Of a stretch of DNA of 64,000 bases, positions 18,367 to 27,784 are shown piece after piece (position 1 is the first letter of the stretch; each line of letters opens with the position of its first letter). A program made the translations under genes and the position numbers. The notes under the pieces are model-generated. The model saw nothing but the letters and a program-made list of their open reading frames with translations. It was not told the origin of the DNA and did not search any database. Origin of the DNA: Humibacillus xanthopallidus (lineage in GTDB: Bacteria > Actinomycetota > Actinomycetes > Actinomycetales > Dermatophilaceae); the NCBI RefSeq assembly GCF_006717145.1, contig NZ_VFQF01000001.1:2232001-2296000 (forward strand), in the 5' to 3' direction.

Positions 18367-18724
18367 AATCGAAAGAGCACTTCGTCGGCCCCAATCGAAA
18401 GAGCACTCCGTCGGTCTCGACGCCGGACCGCCCCCAGTCGACGACGCACGGCCCAATCGAGAGAGCACTCCGTCGGCCCCAATCGAGAGAGCACTTCGTA
18501 GCCCTCGACGCCCGACCGCCCCCCAGTCGACGAGGCACGGCGGGCCCAATCGAAAGAGCACTCCGTCGGTCTCGACGCCGGACCGCCCCCAGTCGACGAC
18601 GCACGGCCCAATCGAGAGAGCACTCCGTCGGCCCCAATCGAGAGAGCACTTCGTAGCCCTCGACGCCCGACCGCCCCCCAGTCGACGAGGCACGGCGGGC
18701 CCAATCGAAAGAGCACTTCGTCGG
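18367..18724 (+). repeat. Family B repeat array with a 155-bp tandem duplication
   Basis: Eight copies of AATCGAAAGAGCACTYCGTC (some with GAGAGA), all in the same direction, at about 18367, 18391, 18453, 18480, 18546, 18608, 18635 and 18701. The block starting at 18391 is repeated almost exactly from 18546 (period 155), so recent unequal duplication is likely. No gene lies here; the frames crossing it are by-products of the repeat. Confidence 0.9.
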
Positions 18725-18803
18725 CCTCGGCGCCGGGCGGGGGCGTGACCAAAGCCGCACCCGCGTCCGCGCTCCCCCGGACGGTGTGCCCCGCACGCAC
18801 TGG

Positions 18804-19839
<1,036 letters not shown>

Positions 19840-19859
19840 GCCTGACGCGACAGACCGAG

Positions 19860-19889
19860 AAGGGCGCCGACCACCAGGTCGGCGCCCTT
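19860..19889 (+). terminator. Terminator after mdh
   Basis: A perfect 13-bp stem, AAGGGCGCCGACC paired with GGTCGGCGCCCTT, closes on a 4-base ACCA loop and is followed by a pyrimidine run (CCCCTTCCCC). It begins 20 bases after the mdh stop. Confidence 0.9.
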
Positions 19890-19941
19890 CCCCTTCCCCA
19901 CCGCCCAGGTATGCCGTCCGCCTCCTCCCGCCCCCACCCCC

Positions 19942-20288
19942 GGTTCGAGGTGATCCGGGACCCCACGTGGGTGCCGGCATCACCTCGAATCGGGGGTGCG
20001 TGACTGCCGGTTCGAGGTGATCTCGGACCCCACGTCGGTGGCGCCATCACCTCGAATCCAGGGTTGTGTGACTGCTGGTTCGAGGTGATCCTGGACCCCA
20101 CATCGGTGCCGGCATCACCTCGAATCGGGGGTGTGCGACTGCTGGTTCGAGGTGATCCTGGACCCCGCATCGGTGCCGGCATCACCTCGAATCCCGGGTG
20201 AGGCGGGCCCTGTGACTGTTGGTTCGAGGTGATCCTGGACCCCACGTGGGTGCCGGTATCACCTCGAATCGGGGGTGTGTGACTGCTG
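19942..20288. repeat. Family C array: five hairpin units of about 67 bp
   Basis: Five direct copies begin at 19942, 20009, 20077, 20144 and 20221 (spacing 67, 68, 67, 77). Each carries the inverted pair TTCGAGGTGAT ... ATCACCTCGAA around a variable loop that often contains GACCCCACGTGGGTGCC, then a TGACTGCT tail. The array fills the gap between mdh and the convergent rhamnosyltransferase-like gene. The variation is scattered through the unit rather than confined to spacers, so it is not a CRISPR. Confidence 0.9.
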
Positions 20289-20302
20289 GTGACTGCGGGG
20301 TG

Positions 20303-21292
20303 TCAGCGGGGGCGCCAGCCGCGGCGGGCCAGCTTCGCCTTGAGGGACTCGGTGAGGTTGAGTCCACTGCCCCGCGGGCGCACGTGCGTGCCGCGCAGGC
20401 GCCAGAACTTCGCCTCCGCCCACTTCGTCGCCTCGCCCGGGTGCCGCCACCACACGCCCATCAACCTCAGGCGATGAACCGCCTTCTGGCGCAACAGACT
20501 CGGCAGTGGCACGTCCCGGTCATAGACCAGAGCGAGCTCGAACCGTTCGTTGACGACTCGCGGCGAGACACGCGCCCCGACCGTCATGTTGAGCAGGTTG
20601 CTGCCGTGGATGACCTGGACCCACATCGGTGGCGCGCTGACCTCGCGCACCGGACCCCACGCGCTGGCGCGGGCGTGCCGGGCGGCATACACCGTCTGCG
20701 GCTGACGCCCCTCGTGACGTTGCTCGACGAGCGTGAGGAACGGGCTCGACAACTGGTCGTAGAGGTAGGTGTTGCCGCTGCGGTCGATCTGGATGCCGCG
20801 GGGGAAGTCGACGAACAGGCCGTCGGTCGGGGTGAACTCGCGCTGCACCGCGGCCATGAAGTCGCGGGCGATGCCGTCGTCGCTGTCGAGGCGGGTGGTC
20901 AGGAGCCACGGGGCAACGGCACCTCCGGTGCCCCCGGCACCCTCCGAGCCCTCCGCACCCACGCGCCGTGACTCGATCGCTCGAGCGAAGATCGACGGAG
21001 ACCACGGCTCGTGGGACCAGATGGGCGTGAAGGCTCCAGCCGCGAGCGACTCGACGTCGGCTCGGAAGTCGTCGGGACACCGGTCGTCGAAGAGCACGAG
21101 CCAGGTGAAGTCCGAGGCGCCCTGCTGGCCGAGCACCGACGACCAGCAGGCGTCGACGAAGAAGCCCAGCCGGTAGCGCAGCCACTCCGCCTGCGCCGGC
21201 TCGCCGGGCGTGAAGGCGGCGCTGAAGCGCGTCAGCAGATAGTGGTCGAAGGGCGCGGAGCCCGATCGTGCCGGGTCTGCAGGGCTCGCCAC
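20303..21292 (-). CDS. Putative rhamnosyltransferase-like protein (PF11316 type)
   Basis: A 329-residue protein. DHYLLTRFSAAFTPGEPAQ, LRYRLGFFVDACWSSVLGQQ, FTWLVLFDDRCPDDF and LLTTRLDSDDGIARDFM follow the order of the putative rhamnosyl transferase family, in which DSDD would be the metal-binding site. No signal peptide or membrane segment is visible. It has its own stop 13 bases beyond the repeat array and starts 18 bases after the DUF3017 gene, with a GTG start at 21292 and a poor ribosome site. Substrate unknown. Confidence 0.75.
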   Translation of the reverse strand: MASPADPARSGSAPFDHYLLTRFSAAFTPGEPAQAEWLRYRLGFFVDACWSSVLGQQGASDFTWLVLFDDRCPDDFRADVESLAAGAFTPIWSHEPWSPSIFARAIESRRVGAEGSEGAGGTGGAVAPWLLTTRLDSDDGIARDFMAAVQREFTPTDGLFVDFPRGIQIDRSGNTYLYDQLSSPFLTLVEQRHEGRQPQTVYAARHARASAWGPVREVSAPPMWVQVIHGSNLLNMTVGARVSPRVVNERFELALVYDRDVPLPSLLRQKAVHRLRLMGVWWRHPGEATKWAEAKFWRLRGTHVRPRGSGLNLTESLKAKLARRGWRPR

Positions 21293-21309
21293 GGTGTGCC
21301 GTCGCGCCG

Positions 21310-21624
21310 TCAGCGGGTGACCGTCGCCGACGACCGCGAGACCGGGTCGTTGAGGTTGACGGTCGCCGACGCGATGAGCAGACCGACACCGAAAGCCACG
21401 AGGATGATGACGTCGAGGGTGCGCGAGCGCACGTTGAGGCCACCCGCCTTGCGAGCGGGTCGGGCCACGAGACGAATGAGGGCGCCGAGCAGGAAGCCCG
21501 CGGCCATGATGCGGCCGCCCCAGCGCAGGTCGGCGAAGGCGATGACGAGGACGCCGGTCCCGACGATGGCGGCGATGAGCCACCACCACGAGAGGACGAC
21601 GAAGCCGCTGCCGCGCCACTGCAT
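21310..21624 (-). CDS. DUF3017 membrane protein
   Basis: A 104-residue protein with three hydrophobic stretches: WWWLIAAIVGTGVLVIAF, GGRIMAAGFLLGALIRLV and LDVIILVAFGVGLLIAS. The RSRTLDVIILVAFGVGLLI ending and its position just after folD identify the actinobacterial DUF3017 family. Function unknown. ATG at 21624 is 9 bases from the folD stop, so the genes are co-transcribed. Confidence 0.85.
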   Translation of the reverse strand: MQWRGSGFVVLSWWWLIAAIVGTGVLVIAFADLRWGGRIMAAGFLLGALIRLVARPARKAGGLNVRSRTLDVIILVAFGVGLLIASATVNLNDPVSRSSATVTR

Positions 21625-21633
21625 CGGCGGCGC

Positions 21634-22509
21634 TCAGCCCTGCCCGGCGGGGTCGGCGTCGACGTGTGCCTCGGCGGCCTCGACGATGTTCGTCAGCAGC
21701 AGCGCCCGCGTCATCGGGCCGACGCCGCCGGGGTTGGGGCTGACCCATCCGGCGACCTCGGCGACATCCGGAGCGACGTCGCCGGCGATCTTGCCGTCGA
21801 CCCGGCTCACCCCGACATCGAGCACGGCAGCACCGGGCTTGACCATCTCGCGAGTGACGATGCCCGGCACGCCGGCGGCTGCGATGACGATGTCGGCCTG
21901 GATCACCTCCGCCGCGAGGTCACGGGTGCCGGTGTGGCAGAGAGTGACCGTGGCGTTCTCGCTCTTGCGCGTGAGGATGAGGCCGAGGGGGCGACCGACG
22001 GTGAGGCCGCGGCCGATGACGACCACCTTGGCCCCCGCGATCGGCACGTCGAAGCGGCGCAGCAGCTCGACACAGCCCATCGGGGTGCAGGGCAGCGGCG
22101 CGTGCTTGCCGAGCGCCAGCCACCCGAGGTTCATCGGGTGGAGCCCGTCGACGTCCTTCTCGGGGTCGACCCGCGAGAGCAGCGCCATCTCGTCGAGGCC
22201 GGTGGGCTGCTGCACGAGGAAGCCCGTGCAGGCCGGGTCGGCGTTGAGCTCGTCGATGACGGCCTCCACCTCGGCCTGGGTGGCCGTCGCCGGCAGGTCA
22301 CGGCGGATGCTCGTGATGCCGATCTCGGCGCAGTCCTTGTGCTTGGCGTTGACGTACCAGTGGCTGCCCGGGTCGTCGCCGACCAGGACGGTGCCGAGCC
22401 CCGGCACGACGCCGCGCTCGGCGAGGCGGGCGACCCGCTCGGCGAGCTCGTGCTTGATCGACTTGAGGGTGGCCGAGCCGTCGAGGATGCGTGCCGTCAC
22501 GGGTGACAT
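21634..22509 (-). CDS. folD: Methylenetetrahydrofolate dehydrogenase / cyclohydrolase
   Basis: A 291-residue bifunctional enzyme interconverting 5,10-methylene- and 10-formyl-tetrahydrofolate. [17 protein letters not shown] contains the Tyr-x3-Lys catalytic pair (near residues 52-56); [36 protein letters not shown] and [18 protein letters not shown] (NADP site) are all conserved. It supplies one-carbon units for purine synthesis (purH lies elsewhere in this window). ATG at 22509 follows AGGAGGGG by 8 bases. Confidence 0.97.
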   Translation of the reverse strand: MSPVTARILDGSATLKSIKHELAERVARLAERGVVPGLGTVLVGDDPGSHWYVNAKHKDCAEIGITSIRRDLPATATQAEVEAVIDELNADPACTGFLVQQPTGLDEMALLSRVDPEKDVDGLHPMNLGWLALGKHAPLPCTPMGCVELLRRFDVPIAGAKVVVIGRGLTVGRPLGLILTRKSENATVTLCHTGTRDLAAEVIQADIVIAAAGVPGIVTREMVKPGAAVLDVGVSRVDGKIAGDVAPDVAEVAGWVSPNPGGVGPMTRALLLTNIVEAAEAHVDADPAGQG

Positions 22510-22565
22510 CCTGCCATCCCCTCCTCTTTGCTCGACGCCGACACCGCCCCGTGGCCTGCGGACGC

Positions 22566-23768
22566 TCAGCCGGCGACGAGACGCATCAGCTGCTGGACGT
22601 TGCGCTCCCACGTGAACGACTCGGCGCGGGCGCGCAGGACCTGTCCGCGACGCCGCCGTTCCGCGGGGTCCACCACGAGCGAGTGGAGCGCGTCAGCGAG
22701 CGCCGCGGTGTCGTGCGGGTCCACATAGACGCCCTCGGGGCCGAGGTACTCCGGTATGCCGCCGCTCCGGGCCGCGACCACGGGCAGTCCCGAGGCCATC
22801 GCCTCCGTGACGACCTGACCGGCCGGTTCCTGCCACTCGACCGGCATGCAGAAGAGGTCGGCTCCGGCATAGACAGCCGGAAGGGAGCGCCGCTCGACGA
22901 AGGGCGTGAAGCGCACGAGGTCTCCGAGCGGCGCCGCCGCCCTCCTCAGCTCGACCTCGTAGGCCGAGAGCCCGCACGAGGGTCTGAGCCCGGCCGATCC
23001 GACGATGTGCACGCGGAAGTCCTTGGTGCGCTTGGCGATCTCGTGAGCAGCCGCAACGAGGTGGTGAGCACCCTTGTGCGGCATGACATTGCCGACGAAG
23101 AGAATCGTGCAGGGCTCTCCCGCAGACCTGCTGGCGGGCCGGAAGCGCTCGGAGTCGACCCCGTTGCGGAGCACGTGCAGGTTGTCGGGGCGCGATCCGA
23201 GACGCTGCGCGACCGAGTCGGCGAGGTAGTCACTCACCGCGACCGTGACATGGGTGCGCTCGATGACCTGCCGGATCTCTCGCGGCCGCCAGGTGCGGAA
23301 GACCTCGTTGCCGAGGTGGAGCACGATCTTGCCGTCGAAGCTCCGGGTCAACCGTCGGGTGATGGCGCCGGCGTAGTTGTAGAGGACGAGCGCCTCTGTG
23401 TCGGGGGGGACGGCGGCCAGCGCCTCGCGGTGGAATCGCGCAATGCATGGCCGTCGCCCGACGGTTCTGCCGAGCACGACGTCCACAGCGCGCTCGGTAT
23501 CGGTGAACCATTCCTTCTTCGTCGAGCGGGTCGAGCCGTAGGGGACGAGTGTTCCTTCCGGGTAGTCATGGGTGCGCCGATCGCTCACCACGACATAGGT
23601 GCGCCCGCCCATCGCCTCGTGCGCGCGCGCTTGCGCATTGATCTTGGTGGACATCGCATTACCGGTCTGGTGCGAGTACTCCGAGAAGACGTAGGCGATC
23701 TGCGCGATCGGACTCACCATGGGCACAACGGTGCTCGCAATTTCGGACACGTGCTCAGCAGCCTCCAT
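22566..23768 (-). CDS. Family 4 glycosyltransferase
   Basis: A 400-residue GT-B enzyme. The second domain carries [20 protein letters not shown], the donor-site [20 protein letters not shown] (the E-x7-E motif) and [19 protein letters not shown]. The N-terminal half contains [13 protein letters not shown] and [14 protein letters not shown]. It probably transfers a hexose from a nucleotide or UDP donor to a glycan or lipid. It stands alone, away from the main polysaccharide operon. GAGG lies four bases before the ATG at 23768. Confidence 0.88.
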   Translation of the reverse strand: MEAAEHVSEIASTVVPMVSPIAQIAYVFSEYSHQTGNAMSTKINAQARAHEAMGGRTYVVVSDRRTHDYPEGTLVPYGSTRSTKKEWFTDTERAVDVVLGRTVGRRPCIARFHREALAAVPPDTEALVLYNYAGAITRRLTRSFDGKIVLHLGNEVFRTWRPREIRQVIERTHVTVAVSDYLADSVAQRLGSRPDNLHVLRNGVDSERFRPASRSAGEPCTILFVGNVMPHKGAHHLVAAAHEIAKRTKDFRVHIVGSAGLRPSCGLSAYEVELRRAAAPLGDLVRFTPFVERRSLPAVYAGADLFCMPVEWQEPAGQVVTEAMASGLPVVAARSGGIPEYLGPEGVYVDPHDTAALADALHSLVVDPAERRRRGQVLRARAESFTWERNVQQLMRLVAG

Positions 23769-24038
23769 GATCCTCTTTCAGACGACCTGGACCCGAGACT
23801 CCGCAGCCTTGTGGGCCACGTTGTCGAGACTAGGAGAAAGTGGCGATGCTGTCTCGTCGACGGCCCAGATTCCGGAAATGACGACGTGAGCGCCAACACA
23901 GGATCACGCGCGTCGACATGCAACTCGTGACGCGCCCGACGTATTTGTCGAGGGGCTGGCGCCTCATGCACCGTGTTCAATCCCGGCGCAATCCCTGCGT
24001 TCGGCTCGGGGTGCACCTTCGCACAGGAAGACGTGAGC

Positions 24039-24489
24039 ATGGGAGCACTTCACACGATCCTTCGCCGCACCGGAACCGTGACCGCGGCGGCAGCAGCCAT
24101 CACCCCTCGTCGGCTCGACGATGGCGTCGGCACACCACTGCTACCGGGACTACTGGCAGCCCGCCGCCTACGCGCAGCACGTCAAGGGCCACACGCCCTG
24201 GGTGCCGCTCAGCGACCTCGGCACGATGTACCTCATCGGGCCGGAGTACGCCGAGCAGTGCGGCTACGTCGCCGACGACGCCGTCACCGCCTTCATGGCC
24301 GAGCGGGGCCTCACGCAGGAGCCGCTCATCCAGAGCCGGGCAACCGTCGGCAGCGGCGCCGCCTACCAAGGCAAGGCACCGAAGCCGTTCAGCTACCTGT
24401 CCGACGGGGACTTCGCGATGCTGACGATGGCAGTCATCGACGGCATGGCGACGTGCGCGCCGGACTGGCAGCCGCCGGCGGAGGGCTGA
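24039..24489 (+). pseudogene. Secreted protein of unknown function with a frameshift
   Basis: An ATG at 24039 with AGGAAG 8 bases upstream opens a frame that reads as a signal peptide: basic ILRRTGTV then TAAAAAI. At the C4 run 24103-24106 the frame is lost. Removing one C joins it to the frame ending at 24489 and gives ITLVGSTMASA followed by HHCYRDYWQ, a normal cleavage site. The mature part (about 120 residues, three Cys) has YLIGPEYAEQCGYVADDAV and ends ATCAPDWQPPAEG. I recognise no family. The break may be a true mutation, phase variation at a short homopolymer, or a sequencing error; alternatively only the 122-residue frame from 24121 is made. Confidence 0.6.
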
Positions 24490-24556
24490 GCAGTCCGGCC
24501 CGTCAGCGCGGCTCAGCAGTGCTGCCGAGCGCGATCACAGGGCAACACGACAGAGG

Positions 24557-24588
24557 GCGGGCGCGCGGCGGGGAGGCCGGGCGCCCGC
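24557..24588. terminator. Hairpin between convergent genes
   Basis: GCGGGCGC and GCGCCCGC form an 8-bp stem around a 16-base loop between the frameshifted gene and the convergent flavoprotein gene. There is no T-run. Confidence 0.4.
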
Positions 24589-24615
24589 ACTCTCGGTGAC
24601 GTCGTCGGCCGTCCC

Positions 24616-25890
24616 CTAGCCGGCGGACGACCCGGTCAGCTCGTCGAGCGGGACGCTGGCGTCCGCGAGTCGGTCGCGGTCGACGACCGTCGCGTCGCGC
24701 ACGAGCTGCTGCACCGCGTCGATGGTGTCCCACACGTTGACGTGCATACCGGCCAGGACCCGCACGCCGTCGCCCTCGGGCACGACCCAGAAGGCCATGA
24801 ACTCGTTGGCCGACGGCTCGCCGCGCAGCACGACCTCCGCGCCCGACCCGCGCGGGACGTGGCCGGCATACTCCAGCCCCACGTCGTACTGGTCGGAGAA
24901 GAAGAACGGGATGGGGTCGTAGGTCACGTCCGCCCCGGCCATCGAGCGGCCGGCGGCCAGCCCGCCGTCGTTCGCGTTGGCCCAGTGCTCGACGCGCACG
25001 TGGGTGCCGAGGGTCGTGCTCTCCCAGTTCGCCACGTCGCCGGCGGCCCAGACGCCGTCGGCCGAGGTGCGCAGTCGGGTGTCGGTCACGATGCCGTTGT
25101 CGACGTCGAGCCCCGCGCCCTCGGCGAGCCCGGTGTTGGGCGTGATGCCGACGCCCACGACGACCACGGCAGCGGGGAGCCGCTCGCCCGTCGTCGTCAC
25201 GACGGCTTCGGCGCGCCCGGAGCCCTCGATGCGCGACACGCCCTCGCCGAAGCGGAACGTCACGCCGTGCGAGCGGTGGAGGTCGGCGAACCAGCCGCCC
25301 ACCTGCTCCCCCATCACTCCGAGCAACGGCGCGGCCTGCGGCTCGACGACTGTGACGCTGCACCCTGCGTCGGCGGCGGCCGCGGCCACCTCGAGCCCGA
25401 TCCAGCCGGCCCCGACGATCACCACCCGGGCGCCGTCGGCGAACGCCTCCTTGAGCGCCGTCGACTCCTGCAGCTCGCGGAGGTAGAGCACGCCGTCGAG
25501 GTCGGCGCCGGGGGCGTCGAGCGCCCGCGCCGACGAGCCGGTCGCGATGAGCAGCTTGTCGTACGAGAGGGATTCGCCGCTGCGCAGCGTGACGACGTGC
25601 TCGTGGGCGTCCAGCGAGGTCGCGGGGTCACCGAGCCGCAGCTCGACGTCGTGGTCGGCATACCACCCCTCGGGGTGGGTGAAGACACTGTCGATCGCGT
25701 CGTCGCCCTTGAGCACCCCCTTGGACAGCGGCGGCCGCTCGTAAGGAAGCCGCTCCTCCTCGGTGACGACGACGACCCTGCCCTTCTCGTCCTCCTCGCG
25801 GATGCCCTCGACCGCCCGCGCTGCCGCAAGGCCCCCGCCGATGATCACGTATGCCGTCCGGCCCGTTCCGCTGTTCGCCGCGCTGCTCAT
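24616..25890 (-). CDS. NAD(P)H-dependent flavoprotein reductase (ferredoxin reductase-like)
   Basis: A 424-residue protein of the pyridine nucleotide-disulfide/ferredoxin reductase type. YVIIGGGLAAARAVEGI binds FAD, RVVIVGAGWIGLEVAAAAAD near residue 155 binds NAD(P)H, and GVWAAGDVAN is the second FAD motif. The C-terminal domain begins with PIPFFFSDQYDVGLEYAGH, as in rubredoxin/ferredoxin reductases of oxygenase systems. There is no redox-active CxxxxC. No electron-carrier or oxygenase gene is adjacent, so its partner is unknown. ATG at 25890; a GTG six codons upstream is possible. Confidence 0.88.
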   Translation of the reverse strand: MSSAANSGTGRTAYVIIGGGLAAARAVEGIREEDEKGRVVVVTEEERLPYERPPLSKGVLKGDDAIDSVFTHPEGWYADHDVELRLGDPATSLDAHEHVVTLRSGESLSYDKLLIATGSSARALDAPGADLDGVLYLRELQESTALKEAFADGARVVIVGAGWIGLEVAAAAADAGCSVTVVEPQAAPLLGVMGEQVGGWFADLHRSHGVTFRFGEGVSRIEGSGRAEAVVTTTGERLPAAVVVVGVGITPNTGLAEGAGLDVDNGIVTDTRLRTSADGVWAAGDVANWESTTLGTHVRVEHWANANDGGLAAGRSMAGADVTYDPIPFFFSDQYDVGLEYAGHVPRGSGAEVVLRGEPSANEFMAFWVVPEGDGVRVLAGMHVNVWDTIDAVQQLVRDATVVDRDRLADASVPLDELTGSSAG

Positions 25891-26018
25891 GGCCTCCACC
25901 TTCACACGCCCAGCGCGGTCCGTCGAGGCCCGGGGGTAGGTGGCCCGGGCAGGTGAGGAGGTGGGCGGGGGTAGATGGCGAGCTGGGACGGCGGGCTGCA
26001 CGGTCCGCCCACCGCGCG

Positions 26019-26525
26019 TCACCAGGTGACGTCGCGGCCGAGCTCACGCATCGTGTCGACCATGACGTCGTACCGACGCGCCCCCACCTGCTGCCTCAGG
26101 CGTTGCTGAGCCGCGTCGATGAGGGCGAGGGTCTCCTCGACCACCCGGTCGCCCGCCTGGGTCCGGCGCACCCACCGCACCCGCCGGTCAGCCTGCGATG
26201 GTCCGCTCTCGACGAGGCTGAGCGCTTCGAGCGTGTCGACGAGCTGGCCGACGGCCTGCTTCGTCACTCCAGAGCGGTGCGCGAGGTCGGTGACGCGCAT
26301 GCCGCCTGGCGGGATCATCTGCAGCAGCCTCGACCGCCGCCCTCCGATCGCGGCGAGGTGCGCCGGGGCGAGCTCGCGCATCTCGCGGTTGAGCCGACGG
26401 CCCACCGCGTCGGCCCACCGGAAGAGATGATCCGGGAGTTCGTCCGGGAGGTCGTCGGAGCGGTGCCCTTGGACCTCGTCCGGCGACGGCTGCACGTCCA
26501 TCCCGTCACTCTTGCGCACCGCCAT
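26019..26525 (-). CDS. MarR family transcriptional regulator
   Basis: A 168-residue winged-helix protein. MRVTDLAHRSGVTKQAVGQL is the recognition helix region, SQADRRVRWVRRTQAGDRVV the wing, flanked by dimerisation helices. It is divergent from the kinase-like gene at 26582, with a dyad between them, so it probably controls that gene and itself. Its promoter (TAGGGT six bases before the ATG) predicts a leaderless transcript. The ligand is unknown. Confidence 0.88.
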   Translation of the reverse strand: MAVRKSDGMDVQPSPDEVQGHRSDDLPDELPDHLFRWADAVGRRLNREMRELAPAHLAAIGGRRSRLLQMIPPGGMRVTDLAHRSGVTKQAVGQLVDTLEALSLVESGPSQADRRVRWVRRTQAGDRVVEETLALIDAAQQRLRQQVGARRYDVMVDTMRELGRDVTW

Positions 26526-26531
26526 GCCCTC

Positions 26532-26563
26532 ACCCTATCCTCGATTTGGTAAAGAGGCTTTAC
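26532..26563. promoter_or_regulatory. MarR divergent promoter with GTAAAG dyad
   Basis: The perfect dyad GTAAAG-AGG-CTTTAC at 26549-26563 lies in the 56-base gap between the divergent genes and is the best candidate for the MarR operator. On the minus strand TAGGGT (26537-26532) ends six bases before the MarR ATG. Confidence 0.6.
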
Positions 26564-26581
26564 TACTTGAGGGGCGGGGAC

Positions 26582-27760
26582 ATGGCGGTCGACGAGGACG
26601 GCATCGCCGCTGTCACGGCGCGGCTGGCGGGTGCCACGGTGGAGGATGTGGCACTCGCCCACGTCGACTACGACTGGGGCTCCCCCGCGACGGCGGGCCT
26701 GTGGAGGGTCGAGGTCACGACCTCAGGCGGCCGGTCACGCTCCTTCGTCAAGCTGCTGCGCCACCCGCGCCTGTGGCCCCGGCTCGAGGTCGTGCCCGAG
26801 GGCCCCGCCCGCGACTTCTTCCTCACTGCCTTCCCGTGGCGCTTCGAGCTCGACATGGCGCTCTCGGGCATCGCCGACGTCCTGCCGACCGGCATGCGCG
26901 TTCCCGAGCTGCTGCACCACGAGCACTTCGACGACGACCACATCGGCGTCTGGTCCGAGCTCGTCGAGGAGCGCAGCGGACCGTGGTCGACCGACGAGCT
27001 CGCCCGTGCGGCATACCTGCTCGGGCGTCTGGCCGCGCGGCGACGCGAGGGCGCGGAGGTCAACGAACGCCTGCCCGAGATCTGTCGGCAGCTCCCGCGG
27101 GGTGCGGCACTGCGTTACCTCGTCGAGGGCCGGGTCCTCGTCGGGACGAGGGCCGAGCTGGCCGACGACTCGCTCTGGGCGCACCCCGCCATGATGGAGG
27201 CCGTCGCCACCACGGGCGACGTCGACCTGCGCGGCGACCTCGGTCGGCACCTCGACCTCGCCCTGCCGGTCCTCGCCGAGCTCGACGCCCTGCCCCAGAC
27301 CTTCGCGCACGGCGACGCGAGCGTCCAGAACATCCTCGTCTGCCACGGCGAGGACGACCTCGTCGTCATCGACTGGGGCTTCGGCTCGCTGCTCGCCGTA
27401 GGCTTCGACCTCGGGCAGCTGCTCGTGGGGCCGATGCACGCGAGCCTCGCACCGGCGACCGAGATCGCGGCTATCGATTCGGCGATCTTCCCTGCCTACC
27501 TCGCGGGCCTGGCCGACGAGGGGTTCGCCGTGGATGCCGACGACGTGCGCTTCGGCTACCTCGGCTCGCTCTTCGCCCGGTCCGTCTTCAGCGCACTGCC
27601 CTCCGACGAGCTGCGCACCGCGCCGCCCGACGACCCGATGGTCGCCGCGCTGGCGCTCGAGCGCGTGACGCTGACCCGCGCCATGCTCGACCTCACCGCG
27701 CCCGTCGTCGCCGCGCGCCTGGGAGACGGCACCCCCTGCGGGCTGAGCCCCGCACGCTGA
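26582..27760 (+). CDS. Aminoglycoside-phosphotransferase-fold kinase-like protein
   Basis: A 392-residue protein. The kinase-like core is shown by TFAHGDASVQNILVCHGEDD (Brenner HxDxxxxN form) near residue 240 and VVIDWGFGSLLAVGFDLGQL (metal-binding Asp) 20 residues later. RSRSFVKLLRHPRLWPRL would hold the ATP-binding Lys. This fold covers small-molecule kinases for antibiotics, choline, homoserine and similar substrates. Control by a divergent MarR regulator suggests a response to a small toxic compound. Substrate unknown. ATG at 26582; GGGGCGGGG lies just upstream. Confidence 0.75.
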   Translation: MAVDEDGIAAVTARLAGATVEDVALAHVDYDWGSPATAGLWRVEVTTSGGRSRSFVKLLRHPRLWPRLEVVPEGPARDFFLTAFPWRFELDMALSGIADVLPTGMRVPELLHHEHFDDDHIGVWSELVEERSGPWSTDELARAAYLLGRLAARRREGAEVNERLPEICRQLPRGAALRYLVEGRVLVGTRAELADDSLWAHPAMMEAVATTGDVDLRGDLGRHLDLALPVLAELDALPQTFAHGDASVQNILVCHGEDDLVVIDWGFGSLLAVGFDLGQLLVGPMHASLAPATEIAAIDSAIFPAYLAGLADEGFAVDADDVRFGYLGSLFARSVFSALPSDELRTAPPDDPMVAALALERVTLTRAMLDLTAPVVAARLGDGTPCGLSPAR

Positions 27761-27784
27761 GGCCCTCGCCCTGGGACCCGCGCG

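Noticed and set aside
19942-20288. CRISPR array or tRNA (GGTTCGA resembles a T-loop)
   Set aside because: No constant repeat with unique spacers, no cas genes, and no tRNA cloverleaf can be formed around GGTTCGA.
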